Positions 47,696 through 57,348 are shown, counted from the stretch's first letter. The stretch: DNA of 64,000 nt from Gp6-AA45 sp035652075 (GCA_035652075.1 DASREL010000085.1:1-64000); one strand, 5' to 3'. Notes: generated from the letters alone by a model not told the origin. Numbers and translations are program-made.

Positions 47696-48412
47696 ATGAC
47701 GCCTCGAGTGATGGTCGTTGAGGACGAACCGAATATTCGCGAGCTGGTGTGCCTGCATCTCGGTCTCGAAGGGTATGACTGCGAAGGGATTGGCGACGGG
47801 CAGCAGGCGTTGAAGCGCAGCGAACAGGATCGGTACGACCTGCTCGTGCTCGACTTGATGCTGCCCGGCCTCGACGGCCTGGCGCTATGCCGCGCGGTGC
47901 GCAACGGCAAGACGAATCATGACGTCCCGATCCTGATGCTGACGGCGCGCCGCGACGAAAGCGACAAAGTGATCGGTCTCGAGAGCGGCGCCGACGACTA
48001 CCTGACGAAACCGTTCGGCGTGCGCGAGCTCGTCGCCCGGGCGCGCGCGTTGCTGCGCCGGCCGCGCCAGGCACAGCCCGCGCCTGCCGCCAGCGGCGAT
48101 GGTCTGGGGCCGGCGATTGCGATCCATGGACTCGACATCGATCCGGCGCGCCGGCGCGTCGTCGCCGACGGCCGCGAGGTGGAACTGACGGATCAGGAAT
48201 TCCGGCTCCTGTATCTTCTGGCCACGCATCCCGGGATCGTGTTCAGCCGCGAAGCGCTGCTCGCGAAGATCTGGCGCGGCGACACGTTCGTGACCGTTCG
48301 CAGCGTCGACACGCTGGTCAAACGGCTGCGCAGACGGATCGAACCGGATCCCGCCGACCCGAAGCATCTCCTGACGGTGTGGGGTGTTGGCTACAAGTTC
48401 GCCGACGCGTGA
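47696..48412 (+). CDS. OmpR/PhoB family response regulator
   Basis: A 238-residue regulator. The receiver domain (about 1-120) has VVEDEP near 7, the phosphorylated aspartate in LVLDLMLPG near 53, threonine in LMLTARRD near 82 and lysine in YLTKPFG near 104. The C-terminal winged helix (about 140-235) has EFRLLYLLATHPGIVFSREALLAKIW and the recognition helix region SVDTLVKRLRRRIE. The first histidine kinase gene is not next to it; the next gene is convergent nadE. Control of the divergent Spy-like gene is inferred from position. Confidence 0.94.
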   Translation: MTPRVMVVEDEPNIRELVCLHLGLEGYDCEGIGDGQQALKRSEQDRYDLLVLDLMLPGLDGLALCRAVRNGKTNHDVPILMLTARRDESDKVIGLESGADDYLTKPFGVRELVARARALLRRPRQAQPAPAASGDGLGPAIAIHGLDIDPARRRVVADGREVELTDQEFRLLYLLATHPGIVFSREALLAKIWRGDTFVTVRSVDTLVKRLRRRIEPDPADPKHLLTVWGVGYKFADA

Positions 48413-48414
48413 CG

Positions 48415-49179
48415 CTACACCTCTTCCGGAATCGGCGGCAGCGCGCGTTTGTGTTCGCTCGCACGCATCAATCGTTCGATCTTCATCGCAAGGGCGGGTG
48501 ACACGCCCTGCGCCCCGTCCTCGAGATAGCGCTCGAGATCGGCGTACGTGAATCCCATCTCTTCTTCGTCGGTCTGGCCGAGCCACAGCCCAGCGCTCGG
48601 CGTGCGATCGATGATCGCTTGCGGCACCTTGAGATCGCGCGCGAGGTCGCGCACTTCGCGCTTCACCAGGTGACCGATCGGCAGCAGGTCGCATCCGCCG
48701 TCGCCGTACTTCGTGAAGTAGCCGATCGCGAGCTCCGAGCGATTGCCGGTCCCGGCGACGAGATAGTTCAACGTGTTCGCGAGGTAATACAGCGTCGCCA
48801 TCCGAAGACGCGGTTTCAGGTTCGCGAGCGGCACCCGGCCCCGAAGCGGATCCGGCGCCGGTGCCGATCGCAGCTGCGGCGGCATCGCGGCGGCGGACGT
48901 CTGCACATCCCGTGTGAGCTCGTCGTAGGTAGGACCGAGATCCACCCGCACGGTCGGCAGCGAAAAATGCGTTGCGACGACGACCGCGTCACGCTCGTCC
49001 TGCGGATCGCTGTGGCACGGCAGGATTGCGGCGATGACGTTTCCTGGCGCGGCGAGTTGTGCCAGACGCGCGACGACGGCGGAGTCGAGACCGCCGCTGA
49101 GGCCGACGACGAAGCCGCGCGCGCCGGCCGCGGTCGTGTGCCGGCGCATCCAGGACGCGATCCGATCACTGGTCGACAT
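48415..49179 (-). CDS. nadE: NAD+ synthetase (ammonia-dependent type)
   Basis: A 254-residue ATP-pyrophosphatase starting at ATG 49179, supported by TAGAAT 8 nt upstream. VGLSGGLDSAVVA near residue 24 is the P-loop, VAGTGNRSEL near 140 binds the substrate, YFTKYGDGGCDLLPIGHL near 152 is the family signature, and PSAGLWLGQTDEEEMGF near 195 the flexible loop. There is no glutaminase domain, so free ammonia or a separate amidase must supply nitrogen. It overlaps the upstream DUF72 gene by 14 nt. Confidence 0.94.
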   Translation of the reverse strand: MSTSDRIASWMRRHTTAAGARGFVVGLSGGLDSAVVARLAQLAAPGNVIAAILPCHSDPQDERDAVVVATHFSLPTVRVDLGPTYDELTRDVQTSAAAMPPQLRSAPAPDPLRGRVPLANLKPRLRMATLYYLANTLNYLVAGTGNRSELAIGYFTKYGDGGCDLLPIGHLVKREVRDLARDLKVPQAIIDRTPSAGLWLGQTDEEEMGFTYADLERYLEDGAQGVSPALAMKIERLMRASEHKRALPPIPEEV

Positions 49180-49909
49180 GGCGCTGAATTCTATCGCGGA
49201 GGCGGACGGCGTCTCTTGGCGCGTGCCCCCCGGTGTCGTTGTTGAAGTACGCGTAGATCGCGCAGCCGCTGCGATGGCGGTCCGCCAACCACGCCGCCCA
49301 CGATTCAAGCGCCTCGTCTGAATAGCTGCCGGTGTACTTCTGCGTGCCGTGGAATCGCACGTAGACAAACGGCCCGCAGGCGATCTTGCCCGTCGCGGAT
49401 CCCGCCATGTCGTGCAGACACAGCGTCACGTGATGGCCGGCGAGCATGTCGAGCACCTCGTCCGCGTACCAACTCGGATCGCGGAACTCCATCACATGAC
49501 GACGTGTCCGCGGCAGCGCGTGCAGAAACGTCTCGAGCCGTTCGAGATTGACCGCGAAGTTCGGCGGCAGCTGATACAGGACTGGTCCAAAGGCGTGTTC
49601 GAGCCGTTTGGCGCGCGAGAAGAAGAGCGCCAGCGGATCTTTGGGATCCTTCAGCTTCTTCATGTGCGTCAGGTAGCGACTCGCTTTGACGGCGAACACG
49701 AAGTTCTTTGGCGCGCGACGCGCCCACGCCGCGAACGTCGTCGCTTCGGGAAGACGGTAAAAGCTGTTGTTGATCTCCACCGTATCGAAACGTTCGGCGT
49801 AATACTCGAGCCATCGCGTCTGCGGGAGCTCTGCAGGATAGAAATCGCCGCGCCAGTGTTTGTACTGCCACCCCGAACAGCCGATTCGTATGCTAATATT
49901 TGAACGCAT
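49166..49909 (-). CDS. DUF72 (YecE-like) protein
   Basis: A 247-residue TIM-barrel-like protein. IGCSGWQYKHWRGDFYP near residue 8, FNTVEIN-like FDTVEINNSFYRLP near 43, KASRYLTHMKKL near 75 and FVYVRFHGTQKYTGSYSDEAL near 183 are the family's conserved blocks. The biochemical role is unknown, though the family is widespread. ATG 49909 is used, and nothing resembling a strong -10 or Shine-Dalgarno sequence is directly upstream. It runs into nadE with a 14-nt overlap. Confidence 0.9.
   Translation of the reverse strand: MRSNISIRIGCSGWQYKHWRGDFYPAELPQTRWLEYYAERFDTVEINNSFYRLPEATTFAAWARRAPKNFVFAVKASRYLTHMKKLKDPKDPLALFFSRAKRLEHAFGPVLYQLPPNFAVNLERLETFLHALPRTRRHVMEFRDPSWYADEVLDMLAGHHVTLCLHDMAGSATGKIACGPFVYVRFHGTQKYTGSYSDEALESWAAWLADRHRSGCAIYAYFNNDTGGHAPRDAVRLRDRIQRHVDQ
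49188..49193 (-). promoter_or_regulatory. TAGAAT -10 box for nadE inside the DUF72 gene
   Basis: TAGAAT on the minus strand, 8 nt before the nadE ATG, so nadE may have its own promoter within the upstream coding sequence. Confidence 0.4.
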
Positions 49910-49978
49910 TTCCGCGTCACCCCGCGGAGATTCCTCTCACAACCGAACGCGTCCGTTTCAGACACACTGGAGTTCTCT

Positions 49979-51769
49979 GTGTTTGCTCGCAAGTGGTCTC
50001 ATCGCCGCCCCATCATTGTTGCGATCGTGTCACTCGTCGCCGTAGTCGCGACCATTGCGATCGTCGTGCGCGCGCGCACCTCGAGCGAGGTTGCGCAGGT
50101 GCCGTTCTCCGACCTCTTGCGTGACCTCGACAATGGCACAGTGACCGACGTCGTCGTCACCGCCGACGTCATCGATTTCAAGCTCAAGGACAGCCACGCG
50201 TTTCGCACCGTCGCGCCGGCGAATTACGTGACGGCGAATGCGGCCTTCGTGCCGGAGCTCGCGCGCAAGGGCGTTCGCATCGACGTGCGGACGGCAGCCG
50301 ATCAGTCGGCGGTCAGCTACGGCGCGATCGTGCTCGGCATTGGCTTCGTCGGCCTGCTGGGCTTCACGCTCTACCGTGTGACGACGGGCCGCATCCCTGC
50401 GCTCGAGAGCAAGACGCGCGAAGCGGATCCCGAAGCGCAGAACGTCACCTTCGCCGACGTCGCGGGTGTCGACGAGGCGAAAGAAGAAGTCAAGGAGATC
50501 GTCGACTTCCTGCGCGAGCCCGAACGCTTCTCCGCGATCGGCGGCCGCATCCCGAAGGGGGTGCTGCTCGTCGGGCCGCCCGGAACGGGCAAGACGCTGC
50601 TCGCGCGCTCGATCGCCGGCGAAGCCAAGGTGCCGTTCCTCTTCACGAGCGGCTCCGATTTCGTCGAGATGTACGCCGGCGTCGGCGCGTCGCGCATCCG
50701 CAAGCTGTTCCGCGACGCCCGCCGTCATCCGTCCTGCATCGTGTTCATCGACGAGCTCGACGCCGTCGGCCGCAGCCGCGGCGGCAACTCGCTGTCGCAC
50801 GAAGAACGCGAGCAGACGCTGAACCAGCTGCTCGTCGAGATGGACGGCTTCGCGCCGAACCAGGGCATCGTCGTCATCGCGGCAACGAACCGTGCGGACA
50901 TTCTGGATCCCGCGCTGCTGCGGCCGGGGCGTTTCGATCGGCAGGTGACTGTCGGCGCGCCCGATTTGAAAGGCCGCGAGCAGATCCTCAAGATTCACGC
51001 CAAGAAAGTTCCGCTGGATGCGGAGATCAATCTCCGTCAGATCGCGCGCGGCACGCCGGGCTTCTCCGGCGCCGATCTCGCCAATCTGATCAACGAAGCG
51101 GCGCTCTTCGCGGTCCGCAGCGGACGCCAGGTCGTGACGAACCATGACCTCGATCAGGCGCGCGACAAAGTGTTGATGGGCGTCGAGCGCAAGTCGTTGA
51201 CGATGAGCGAGCAGGAGCGAATCACCTGCGCGTATCACGAGGCGGGGCACGCGGTCGTGGCGGCGCTGCTGCCGAGCGCGGACCCGCTCCACAAGGTGAC
51301 GATCATTCCGCGCGGCCGTGCGCTCGGGGTGACGATGCAGCTGCCCGAAGGCGATCGGCACACGCACTCGCGCCAGTTCCTCGAGGCGCAGATTGCGATT
51401 CTGATGGGCGGCCGCATCGCCGAAGAAATCTTCCTGCGTCAGATGACCAGCGGCGCCGGCAACGACATCGAACGGGCCACCGACATCGCGCGCAAGATGG
51501 TCTGCGAGTTCGGTATGTCCTCGCTCGGACCGTTGGCGTACCGCACGCCTGGCAATCCGTGGGAAACGGACCGCGGCGCCGGGATCAGCGAAGCGACCGC
51601 GCAGCGCGTCGACGAAGAAGTGCGCGAGTTCGTGATGCGCGGTTACGAGACGGCTCGTCAGCTGATCGCGACGCACCGTTCGGCAGTGCGCAACCTCGCC
51701 GAAGAACTGCTCGTCGTCGAATCGCTCGACGCGGACGGCATCAAGACGATCATCTCGGCCGCCGCCTGA
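49979..51769 (+). CDS. ftsH: ATP-dependent zinc metalloprotease FtsH
   Basis: A 596-residue membrane AAA+ protease starting at GTG 49979 behind a GGAG Shine-Dalgarno sequence. Helices near residues 12-30 and 113-131 flank the periplasmic domain. Walker A GPPGTGKT near 199, Walker B FIDELDAVG near 257 and the SRH with NRADILDPALLRPGRFDRQ near 305 form the ATPase. The zinc site is HEAGH near 420-424, with a downstream aspartate in GAGNDIERAT. It degrades misfolded membrane proteins and some regulators. Length is slightly short because the C-terminal tail is absent. Confidence 0.97.
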   Translation: MFARKWSHRRPIIVAIVSLVAVVATIAIVVRARTSSEVAQVPFSDLLRDLDNGTVTDVVVTADVIDFKLKDSHAFRTVAPANYVTANAAFVPELARKGVRIDVRTAADQSAVSYGAIVLGIGFVGLLGFTLYRVTTGRIPALESKTREADPEAQNVTFADVAGVDEAKEEVKEIVDFLREPERFSAIGGRIPKGVLLVGPPGTGKTLLARSIAGEAKVPFLFTSGSDFVEMYAGVGASRIRKLFRDARRHPSCIVFIDELDAVGRSRGGNSLSHEEREQTLNQLLVEMDGFAPNQGIVVIAATNRADILDPALLRPGRFDRQVTVGAPDLKGREQILKIHAKKVPLDAEINLRQIARGTPGFSGADLANLINEAALFAVRSGRQVVTNHDLDQARDKVLMGVERKSLTMSEQERITCAYHEAGHAVVAALLPSADPLHKVTIIPRGRALGVTMQLPEGDRHTHSRQFLEAQIAILMGGRIAEEIFLRQMTSGAGNDIERATDIARKMVCEFGMSSLGPLAYRTPGNPWETDRGAGISEATAQRVDEEVREFVMRGYETARQLIATHRSAVRNLAEELLVVESLDADGIKTIISAAA

Positions 51770-51774
51770 AATCC

Positions 51775-52770
51775 TCAGATGGCGGAAGCGGCGGGCGAGT
51801 CGGGCCACGCCGGCAGCGGCCGCGCCACGTATCCCGCATGCGCGAGACGGCTCTGAAAAAGAGCCGTCTCCGACGCCCAGAACAGCAACTTCACCCACAA
51901 CCGCGCCACGACGTAACACTGTGCGATCGCAAACGCGATCCAAACGAGCGCGCCGTGTTCGACGCCAGGCGCAATCGACGCGTACGCTCCCACCGCCAAT
52001 AGAAACACGCAGAAGTTGATCAGATAGACACCGACGGCTGCGGCGTAATTGCGCTCGATGAAGCCCAGCGCGCTGCTGATTGCGCCCACCATGCTGCGGC
52101 GATCTTCGACGACGGCGCGCACCTTGGCGTAATCGAACACCACATTCGCCGCGGCGACGAGCACGCCGAAGACGACGTACAGCGCGACGCGTGCGAGGAA
52201 CGCGGTCCGCTCGACGGTGACGTCGTGGATCATGCGCGGGTAAAGGCGGTCGAACAGCCATCCGTGCAGAGGACCGAACAGGAATCCGTACACGAGTGCC
52301 TGCACGAGCGCCAACCGAAGAAAGCGAAAGAAGAACGTGCCGCAGGCCGAGAAGAATGCTGGCGATCCGACCGCGCGGTCGCGGGCGAAGCGATCGATGA
52401 TGCCGCCGGCGAGGAAGATCCAGAGGCCGATGTAGGCCGCCGCGGCGCCGATGATCAGGACCGGTCGCGACGTGTTGTCGAGAAACGCGCTGGCGTTGTC
52501 GAGGACCGCTGCGAAACCGATGATCCGCGGGGTCAACGTGACGCCGACGCCGCTCGCCTGATCGGTGAACTCCTGCATCCACTCGTAGTCGACGCCGTCG
52601 GCGACGCGATTGGCCGTCATGCTGTCGCCGAGGTGCGTCGCGATTTGCGATCGCAGCGCGATCGCGAGCGGCAGCGACACGACAAGCGTCAGCAGCCAGA
52701 CACCAGCGAGGATGGCCGGAGCCCGGTTGACGCGCGCGACGCCGTCGCGGACTACGCCAAAGAGGCCCAT
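51775..52770 (-). CDS. Polytopic membrane protein, unknown family
   Basis: A 331-residue protein with six predicted helices, starting at ATG 52770. No family is recognised; the pattern of alternating helices with a long first periplasmic loop (about 48-85) recalls bacterial stress or transport accessory proteins. Its ATG is inside the end of the M1 peptidase gene (19-nt overlap), so the two share a transcript. It converges on ftsH, leaving 5 nt between stops. Confidence 0.6.
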   Translation of the reverse strand: MGLFGVVRDGVARVNRAPAILAGVWLLTLVVSLPLAIALRSQIATHLGDSMTANRVADGVDYEWMQEFTDQASGVGVTLTPRIIGFAAVLDNASAFLDNTSRPVLIIGAAAAYIGLWIFLAGGIIDRFARDRAVGSPAFFSACGTFFFRFLRLALVQALVYGFLFGPLHGWLFDRLYPRMIHDVTVERTAFLARVALYVVFGVLVAAANVVFDYAKVRAVVEDRRSMVGAISSALGFIERNYAAAVGVYLINFCVFLLAVGAYASIAPGVEHGALVWIAFAIAQCYVVARLWVKLLFWASETALFQSRLAHAGYVARPLPAWPDSPAASAI

Positions 52771-54590
52771 GAGAGCAGTGCGTCCTGCAGCCACGTCAGC
52801 CAGGCGAGCGACCACTTCGTCGCCGCACGTCCGCCGCGTGGTTCCATCGTCTTCGAGTTGTTCGTCCAGTTGATGTCGAGCAGCAGCACGCGATCGGGAT
52901 CGACGTCTGCTGAGAGGACGCGGCGATCGTACCGGTACGTCTTCCACCGATCGACGCCGTCCCAATGCTCGATCGTCGACGAGCCGTCAGCGAACCGCAC
53001 CGCGACGTCGACCGGAAAGACGCCGTCGCCGTAGCGCCGAACGACCACCGTCTCGTGGTCGAGGTGCTCGATGCCGTAGTCGAACGTCTTCGCGCTGCCG
53101 TAGGCCTGCTCGATGAACGGCGTCAAATCGCGGCCGGCCGCGCGGTTGATCGCGGCGAAGAAGTCGTTCGGTTTCGGATGTCGAAATTTCCACGCCGAGA
53201 AATAAGCGGACATACCGCGCTGCAGTGCCGGCCATCCAATCCACCGCTCGACGGTGTTGAGCCACAGCGCCGTCTTCGCGTACGTGATGCCGCCAGCGTC
53301 GTTCGGAAAATATCGGAAGCTTGGGGTCGCTTCGCTCTCGAGGTGCGCGACGCGGCGATATGCACGGAGCAAGTTCGAGTCGGTTTCGCGCGTCAGCACC
53401 ACGTCCGGGATCACGTGCGGGATGAACCCGCCGAAGAAATGCGCGACGTAGCGATTCGGCACGTGCGCGGCGGCGAGCGCGCGGCCCTCGGAAAATTGGT
53501 TGAGCCCCTCGTCGAGCCAGGCGTCCTCGAACTCGTTGTTGCCGACCATCCCGTACCACCACTGATGGCCCGCTTCGTGGACCGTGACGCTTTCCGGTGT
53601 CGTCGCCTGCTTCGGCGCGATCCAATCCGTGCCCGCGGTGAAGAGCGTGGGGTACTCCATACCGCCGGCCTCGCTCTGGAATGCGGGATCGACGATCGTG
53701 ATGTGGCCGTACGGGTACGCGCCGTACCACTCGCCGTACGATCGCAGGGCGATCTCGGTCGCGGCGAAGTGCCGCTGCGCCTGGTCCGCGTGCTCCGGCT
53801 GCAGCAGTAGACGCATCGTGACCGGCGGCAGCGATGGGTGCTGAAATGTCGCGGTCCGTTCGAGGTAGTCCGGACTCGTCGTCCACGCGAAATCGTGCAC
53901 GTCGTCCTGTTGATACCGGTGCGTGGTCGTGCCGTCACCGTTGTCGCGACGAGACTGCTCGACGCCGGTCGCGCCGAGCGTCCACCCGCTGGGCACCGTC
54001 ATCACGACGTCGTACCGGCCGTAGTCTGAGAAGAACTCCGTGCTCGCATGGAATTGATGACAGTTCCAGCCGCCGTCCTGCCAGACGCCGAGCTTGGGAA
54101 ACCACTGCGCGATGAAATAGTAGTTGCCGACGACACCCGTGCGATCGAACGTCCGCGGCACGTGGGCCGTCCACGCGACGCGGATCGTGAGCGTCTCCCC
54201 CGGCGCGGCGGGCCGCGGCAACGCTACCGCCATCACGGTTCGGTCCTGCGCGTTGCCATCGTCTGGCGCGATGAAATGCTGTCGCGATGTCAGATCCGCA
54301 TCGCCGATCACGATGCTCGTGATGTCGATTCGCGACCGATCTGACTCCGTGAGGTTGTCCGCGTCAGCGTTCGGCCGGATGGCACCGAGCGCCGACTCGC
54401 GCCGGTAGGTCGACGCGTCGTCGCGCCACGCATTCCAGTACAGGTGGAACTGCAGCTCGGTCGCCGGCGTCGCCGTCGCATTTTGCCAGCGGATCGTCTC
54501 GGTCGCCGTAATGACATGCCTGGCGGTGTCGAGACGCGCCTCGATCGTGTAATTCGCGATGAGCAACGCGCTCACGAGCGCAAGCGTCAT
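52752..54590 (-). CDS. M1 family zinc metallopeptidase, secreted
   Basis: A 612-residue protein with an N-terminal signal peptide (about 1-18). The N-terminal part is the aminopeptidase N-like beta domain. The catalytic site is HEAGH near 336-340 with the third zinc ligand in LDEGLNQF 19 residues on, as in HExxH-x18-E. Before it, FQSEAGGMEYPTLF is the GxMEN-like substrate motif, here GGMEY. Such peptidases trim peptides; export suggests nutrient peptide digestion or envelope turnover. TAGCAT lies 6 nt before the ATG. Confidence 0.88.
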   Translation of the reverse strand: MTLALVSALLIANYTIEARLDTARHVITATETIRWQNATATPATELQFHLYWNAWRDDASTYRRESALGAIRPNADADNLTESDRSRIDITSIVIGDADLTSRQHFIAPDDGNAQDRTVMAVALPRPAAPGETLTIRVAWTAHVPRTFDRTGVVGNYYFIAQWFPKLGVWQDGGWNCHQFHASTEFFSDYGRYDVVMTVPSGWTLGATGVEQSRRDNGDGTTTHRYQQDDVHDFAWTTSPDYLERTATFQHPSLPPVTMRLLLQPEHADQAQRHFAATEIALRSYGEWYGAYPYGHITIVDPAFQSEAGGMEYPTLFTAGTDWIAPKQATTPESVTVHEAGHQWWYGMVGNNEFEDAWLDEGLNQFSEGRALAAAHVPNRYVAHFFGGFIPHVIPDVVLTRETDSNLLRAYRRVAHLESEATPSFRYFPNDAGGITYAKTALWLNTVERWIGWPALQRGMSAYFSAWKFRHPKPNDFFAAINRAAGRDLTPFIEQAYGSAKTFDYGIEHLDHETVVVRRYGDGVFPVDVAVRFADGSSTIEHWDGVDRWKTYRYDRRVLSADVDPDRVLLLDINWTNNSKTMEPRGGRAATKWSLAWLTWLQDALLSWASLA

Positions 54591-54596
54591 TCGTCG

Positions 54597-54602
54597 ATGC
54601 TA
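54597..54602 (-). promoter_or_regulatory. TAGCAT -10 box for the M1 peptidase
   Basis: TAGCAT on the minus strand, 6 nt before the ATG at 54590, back to back with the box at 54616. Confidence 0.45.
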
Positions 54603-54615
54603 CATCACGATCAAG

Positions 54616-54621
54616 TAGAAT
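54616..54621 (+). promoter_or_regulatory. TAGAAT -10 box for the kinase
   Basis: TAGAAT ends 9 nt before the TTG start at 54631, in a 40-nt divergent gap. Confidence 0.5.
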
Positions 54622-54630
54622 CACGGCCCG

Positions 54631-57318
54631 TTGACGCTTGCAGCCGGAACCAGGCTCGGCCCCTACGCGATCGTGTCCCCGATTGGCGAAGGCGGCATGG
54701 GCGTCGTGTATCGTGCGACCGATACCCGTCTGAATCGGACGGTCGCCGTCAAGGTGCTGCCGCCGTCAGTCGCCGCCGATCCCGATCGACGGGAGCGGTT
54801 CGATCGCGAAGCGCAGGCGATTGCCGCGCTCAATCATCCGCATATCTGCACGCTATACGACGTCGTCTCCCACGCGGACGAGCGCTGCCTCGTCCTCGAA
54901 TATCTCGAAGGCGAGACGCTCGCGGCGCGCCTCGCACGCGGTCCGCTGACGACGGACGAAGCGCTGCGCATTGCCGGTGAGATGGCCAGTGCGTTGACGG
55001 TGGCCCATCGCGCCGGCATCGTGCACCGCGACATCAAACCGGCAAACGTGTTCCTCGTGCGCACCGGTAGTGCGTGGACGGCGAAACTGCTCGACTTCGG
55101 TCTGGCAAAGGCGACCGCACCGGCGATCGCCGGCGCCCAGTCGATTTTACCGACGACGCCGGCCGCGCTGACGGCGCAGGGGACGATCCTCGGGACGTTC
55201 CAGTACATGGCGCCCGAGCAACTCGAAGGCATCGACGCCGACGCGCGCAGCGACATCTTTGCGTTCGGCTGCGTCCTCTACGAGATGCTCAGGGGCGAGC
55301 CGCCGTTCGCCGGCAAGAGCTCGGCGAGCCTGATCTCGTCGATCATGGCCGCGACGCCGAAACCGATCAGCACGACGGCGACGATCCCGGCCGCACTCGA
55401 GCGGATCGTCATGCGTTGCCTGGCGAAGGATCCGGACGAACGGTGGCAATCGATCGCCGACGTGCGCGCGCAATTGCAGTGGGTCACGTCGAGCGCGCAG
55501 GAGTCGCCGGCCGTCCGTGCGCGACCACGTCGTGCGGCGCTGCCGTGGTCGGTTGCCGCGATCGCTGTCGTTGCCGCTGCGGGATTTGCGTGGCGTTCGT
55601 TCGACGCGAAATCGTCGCCGATCGAGACGCCTCGTCATCTGTATATGTCCGTGGATCCGTCGCGCGCGTTGAACGGCGCGATCGGGATTTCGAACGATGG
55701 CCTGCGCGTCAGCTTCCAAGGCAGTACCGACGGACTGCCAGAGCTGTTCGTGCGGACGCTTGCGGAGCCTCAAGCAATCAGCGTGGCTGCTCACATGTCG
55801 CGCGCGACCGATGCCACGGCGTTTTCTCCAGATGGTTCATGGCTGGTCTACGACCACAACGGACGTCTGCTCAAGGTACCGGCGGCTGGCGGCGCCTCAA
55901 TCGATCTGTGCAGCACCGGTCGCGGTTCGGCGCTCGGCATCGCGTTCGCCACGCCGGACTTGCTGGTCTTCGGCGTCGACGAGCCGACGCCGACGAGCCT
56001 TCGGAAACTCCCGATCGCCGGCGGAACGCCGCAGGCGCTGACGACGATCGACCCGGCGAGCGAAGTGACGCAGGGCTGGCCGGTCGCGGTCCCTGGCGGC
56101 AAGTCGATCGTCATGGCGACGATGCTGGCGGCGGCGCCGAACTGGAATGACGCGCAAGTCGACGTGGTGTCGCTCGACACCGGGGCGCGTCGCCCGTTGT
56201 TCCGCGGCGGCATTCCGCTGCACGTGCTGCCGACCGGTCATCTGATCTTCCGCCGCGGGCCGGATGTCTTTGCCGTGCCGTTCGACATCGCCCGCGGCGA
56301 AGTGCACGGGACGCCGACGATGGTGCTGTCGTCGGTGGGGTACGACCGCAGCAGCGGCGTCACCTGGGTCGCCGTCGCTGATGCCGGCACGATCGTTTAC
56401 GTCGGAGACTTCGGTCCGACGAACCGTAGCCTGGTGTGGCTGGACCGCGTGCACGCCGCAGCGACGATTGCGGCGCCGCCGAAGAGTTTTGCCGACCCGC
56501 GCGTGTCGCCCGACGGTCAGCGGCTGGCGTTTGAAGCGACCGAGAATGGCGACGATCTGTGGGTGCTCGATTTGCGCAGAGGGACGACGACCCGCATGAC
56601 GTTCGATCCCGGCGAGGACGAGACGCCGGTGTGGTCGCCTGACGGCAAGTGGATCGCCTATTCGTCGTCTCGCGCGGTGTCCGCGTCCGCCTCCCGATCC
56701 GTATTGCGCCGCGCATCCGACGGCACCGGGCCCGAGGAGACACTGTTGACCGCAACGGATCACATTCACGTCGAAGACTGGACCCGAGATGGACGGTCGC
56801 TGCTATTGAGCGTCGATTCGTCTGCGACGAAAACGGACATCTGGCTGCTGCCGCTCGACGGATCGGCCAAGGCGTCCCCGTTGTTGAAGACGCCGTACAA
56901 CGAACGCGACGCGCGCGTCTCGCCCGACGGTCGCTGGATTGCGTACGACTCGGACGAAACCGGACGTAACGAGGTCTATATCCAGCGATTCCCGTCGCTC
57001 GGCGGCAAGATTCAAGTGTCTGTTGACGGCGGCTCGCAACCGGTCTGGTCCAGGGACGGCCGGCAGCTGTTCTTCCGCAGCGGCAACGTGATGTCCGTTA
57101 GTGTCGGTCCGCAGGACCCGCCGCAACTCGGGACTGCGGCTGTCGTCGGCGAGGACCTTTACTACACCAAAGGTCTGAATCACACCGGGTACGACGCGGC
57201 GCCAGACGGACGCCTCGTCTTCGCCCGCGACACCTCGACGCAGTCGAACCTCAGGTTCGTCCAGATCATCGAGCACTGGACGACAGAGGTCCTTCAGCGC
57301 GCTCCTGCGACACGGTAG
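54631..57318 (+). CDS. Ser/Thr protein kinase with C-terminal TolB/PD40 beta-propeller
   Basis: An 895-residue kinase starting at TTG 54631. The kinase domain (about 5-280) has GEGGMGVVYRA near 18, the ATP lysine in VAVKVLPP near 38, HRDIKPANV near 131 and DFGLAK near 155, all intact. A membrane helix at about 306-322 separates it from the periplasmic part. The rest is a WD40/TolB-like propeller with repeated SPDG and YDxxxxG motifs, for example RVSPDGQRLAFEA near 625 and WSPDGKWIAYSSS near 670. Such kinases sense envelope conditions; the ligand is unknown. The layout is very common in Acidobacteriota. Confidence 0.95.
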   Translation: MTLAAGTRLGPYAIVSPIGEGGMGVVYRATDTRLNRTVAVKVLPPSVAADPDRRERFDREAQAIAALNHPHICTLYDVVSHADERCLVLEYLEGETLAARLARGPLTTDEALRIAGEMASALTVAHRAGIVHRDIKPANVFLVRTGSAWTAKLLDFGLAKATAPAIAGAQSILPTTPAALTAQGTILGTFQYMAPEQLEGIDADARSDIFAFGCVLYEMLRGEPPFAGKSSASLISSIMAATPKPISTTATIPAALERIVMRCLAKDPDERWQSIADVRAQLQWVTSSAQESPAVRARPRRAALPWSVAAIAVVAAAGFAWRSFDAKSSPIETPRHLYMSVDPSRALNGAIGISNDGLRVSFQGSTDGLPELFVRTLAEPQAISVAAHMSRATDATAFSPDGSWLVYDHNGRLLKVPAAGGASIDLCSTGRGSALGIAFATPDLLVFGVDEPTPTSLRKLPIAGGTPQALTTIDPASEVTQGWPVAVPGGKSIVMATMLAAAPNWNDAQVDVVSLDTGARRPLFRGGIPLHVLPTGHLIFRRGPDVFAVPFDIARGEVHGTPTMVLSSVGYDRSSGVTWVAVADAGTIVYVGDFGPTNRSLVWLDRVHAAATIAAPPKSFADPRVSPDGQRLAFEATENGDDLWVLDLRRGTTTRMTFDPGEDETPVWSPDGKWIAYSSSRAVSASASRSVLRRASDGTGPEETLLTATDHIHVEDWTRDGRSLLLSVDSSATKTDIWLLPLDGSAKASPLLKTPYNERDARVSPDGRWIAYDSDETGRNEVYIQRFPSLGGKIQVSVDGGSQPVWSRDGRQLFFRSGNVMSVSVGPQDPPQLGTAAVVGEDLYYTKGLNHTGYDAAPDGRLVFARDTSTQSNLRFVQIIEHWTTEVLQRAPATR

Positions 57319-57348
57319 CAACGTGCAAGACCGCTGCGTGTCCTGACA

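Noticed and set aside
49166..49179. nadE start upstream at 49368
   Set aside because: The extra 63 codons overlap the DUF72 gene and carry no NadE homology; ATG 49179 has a -10 box and the family start.
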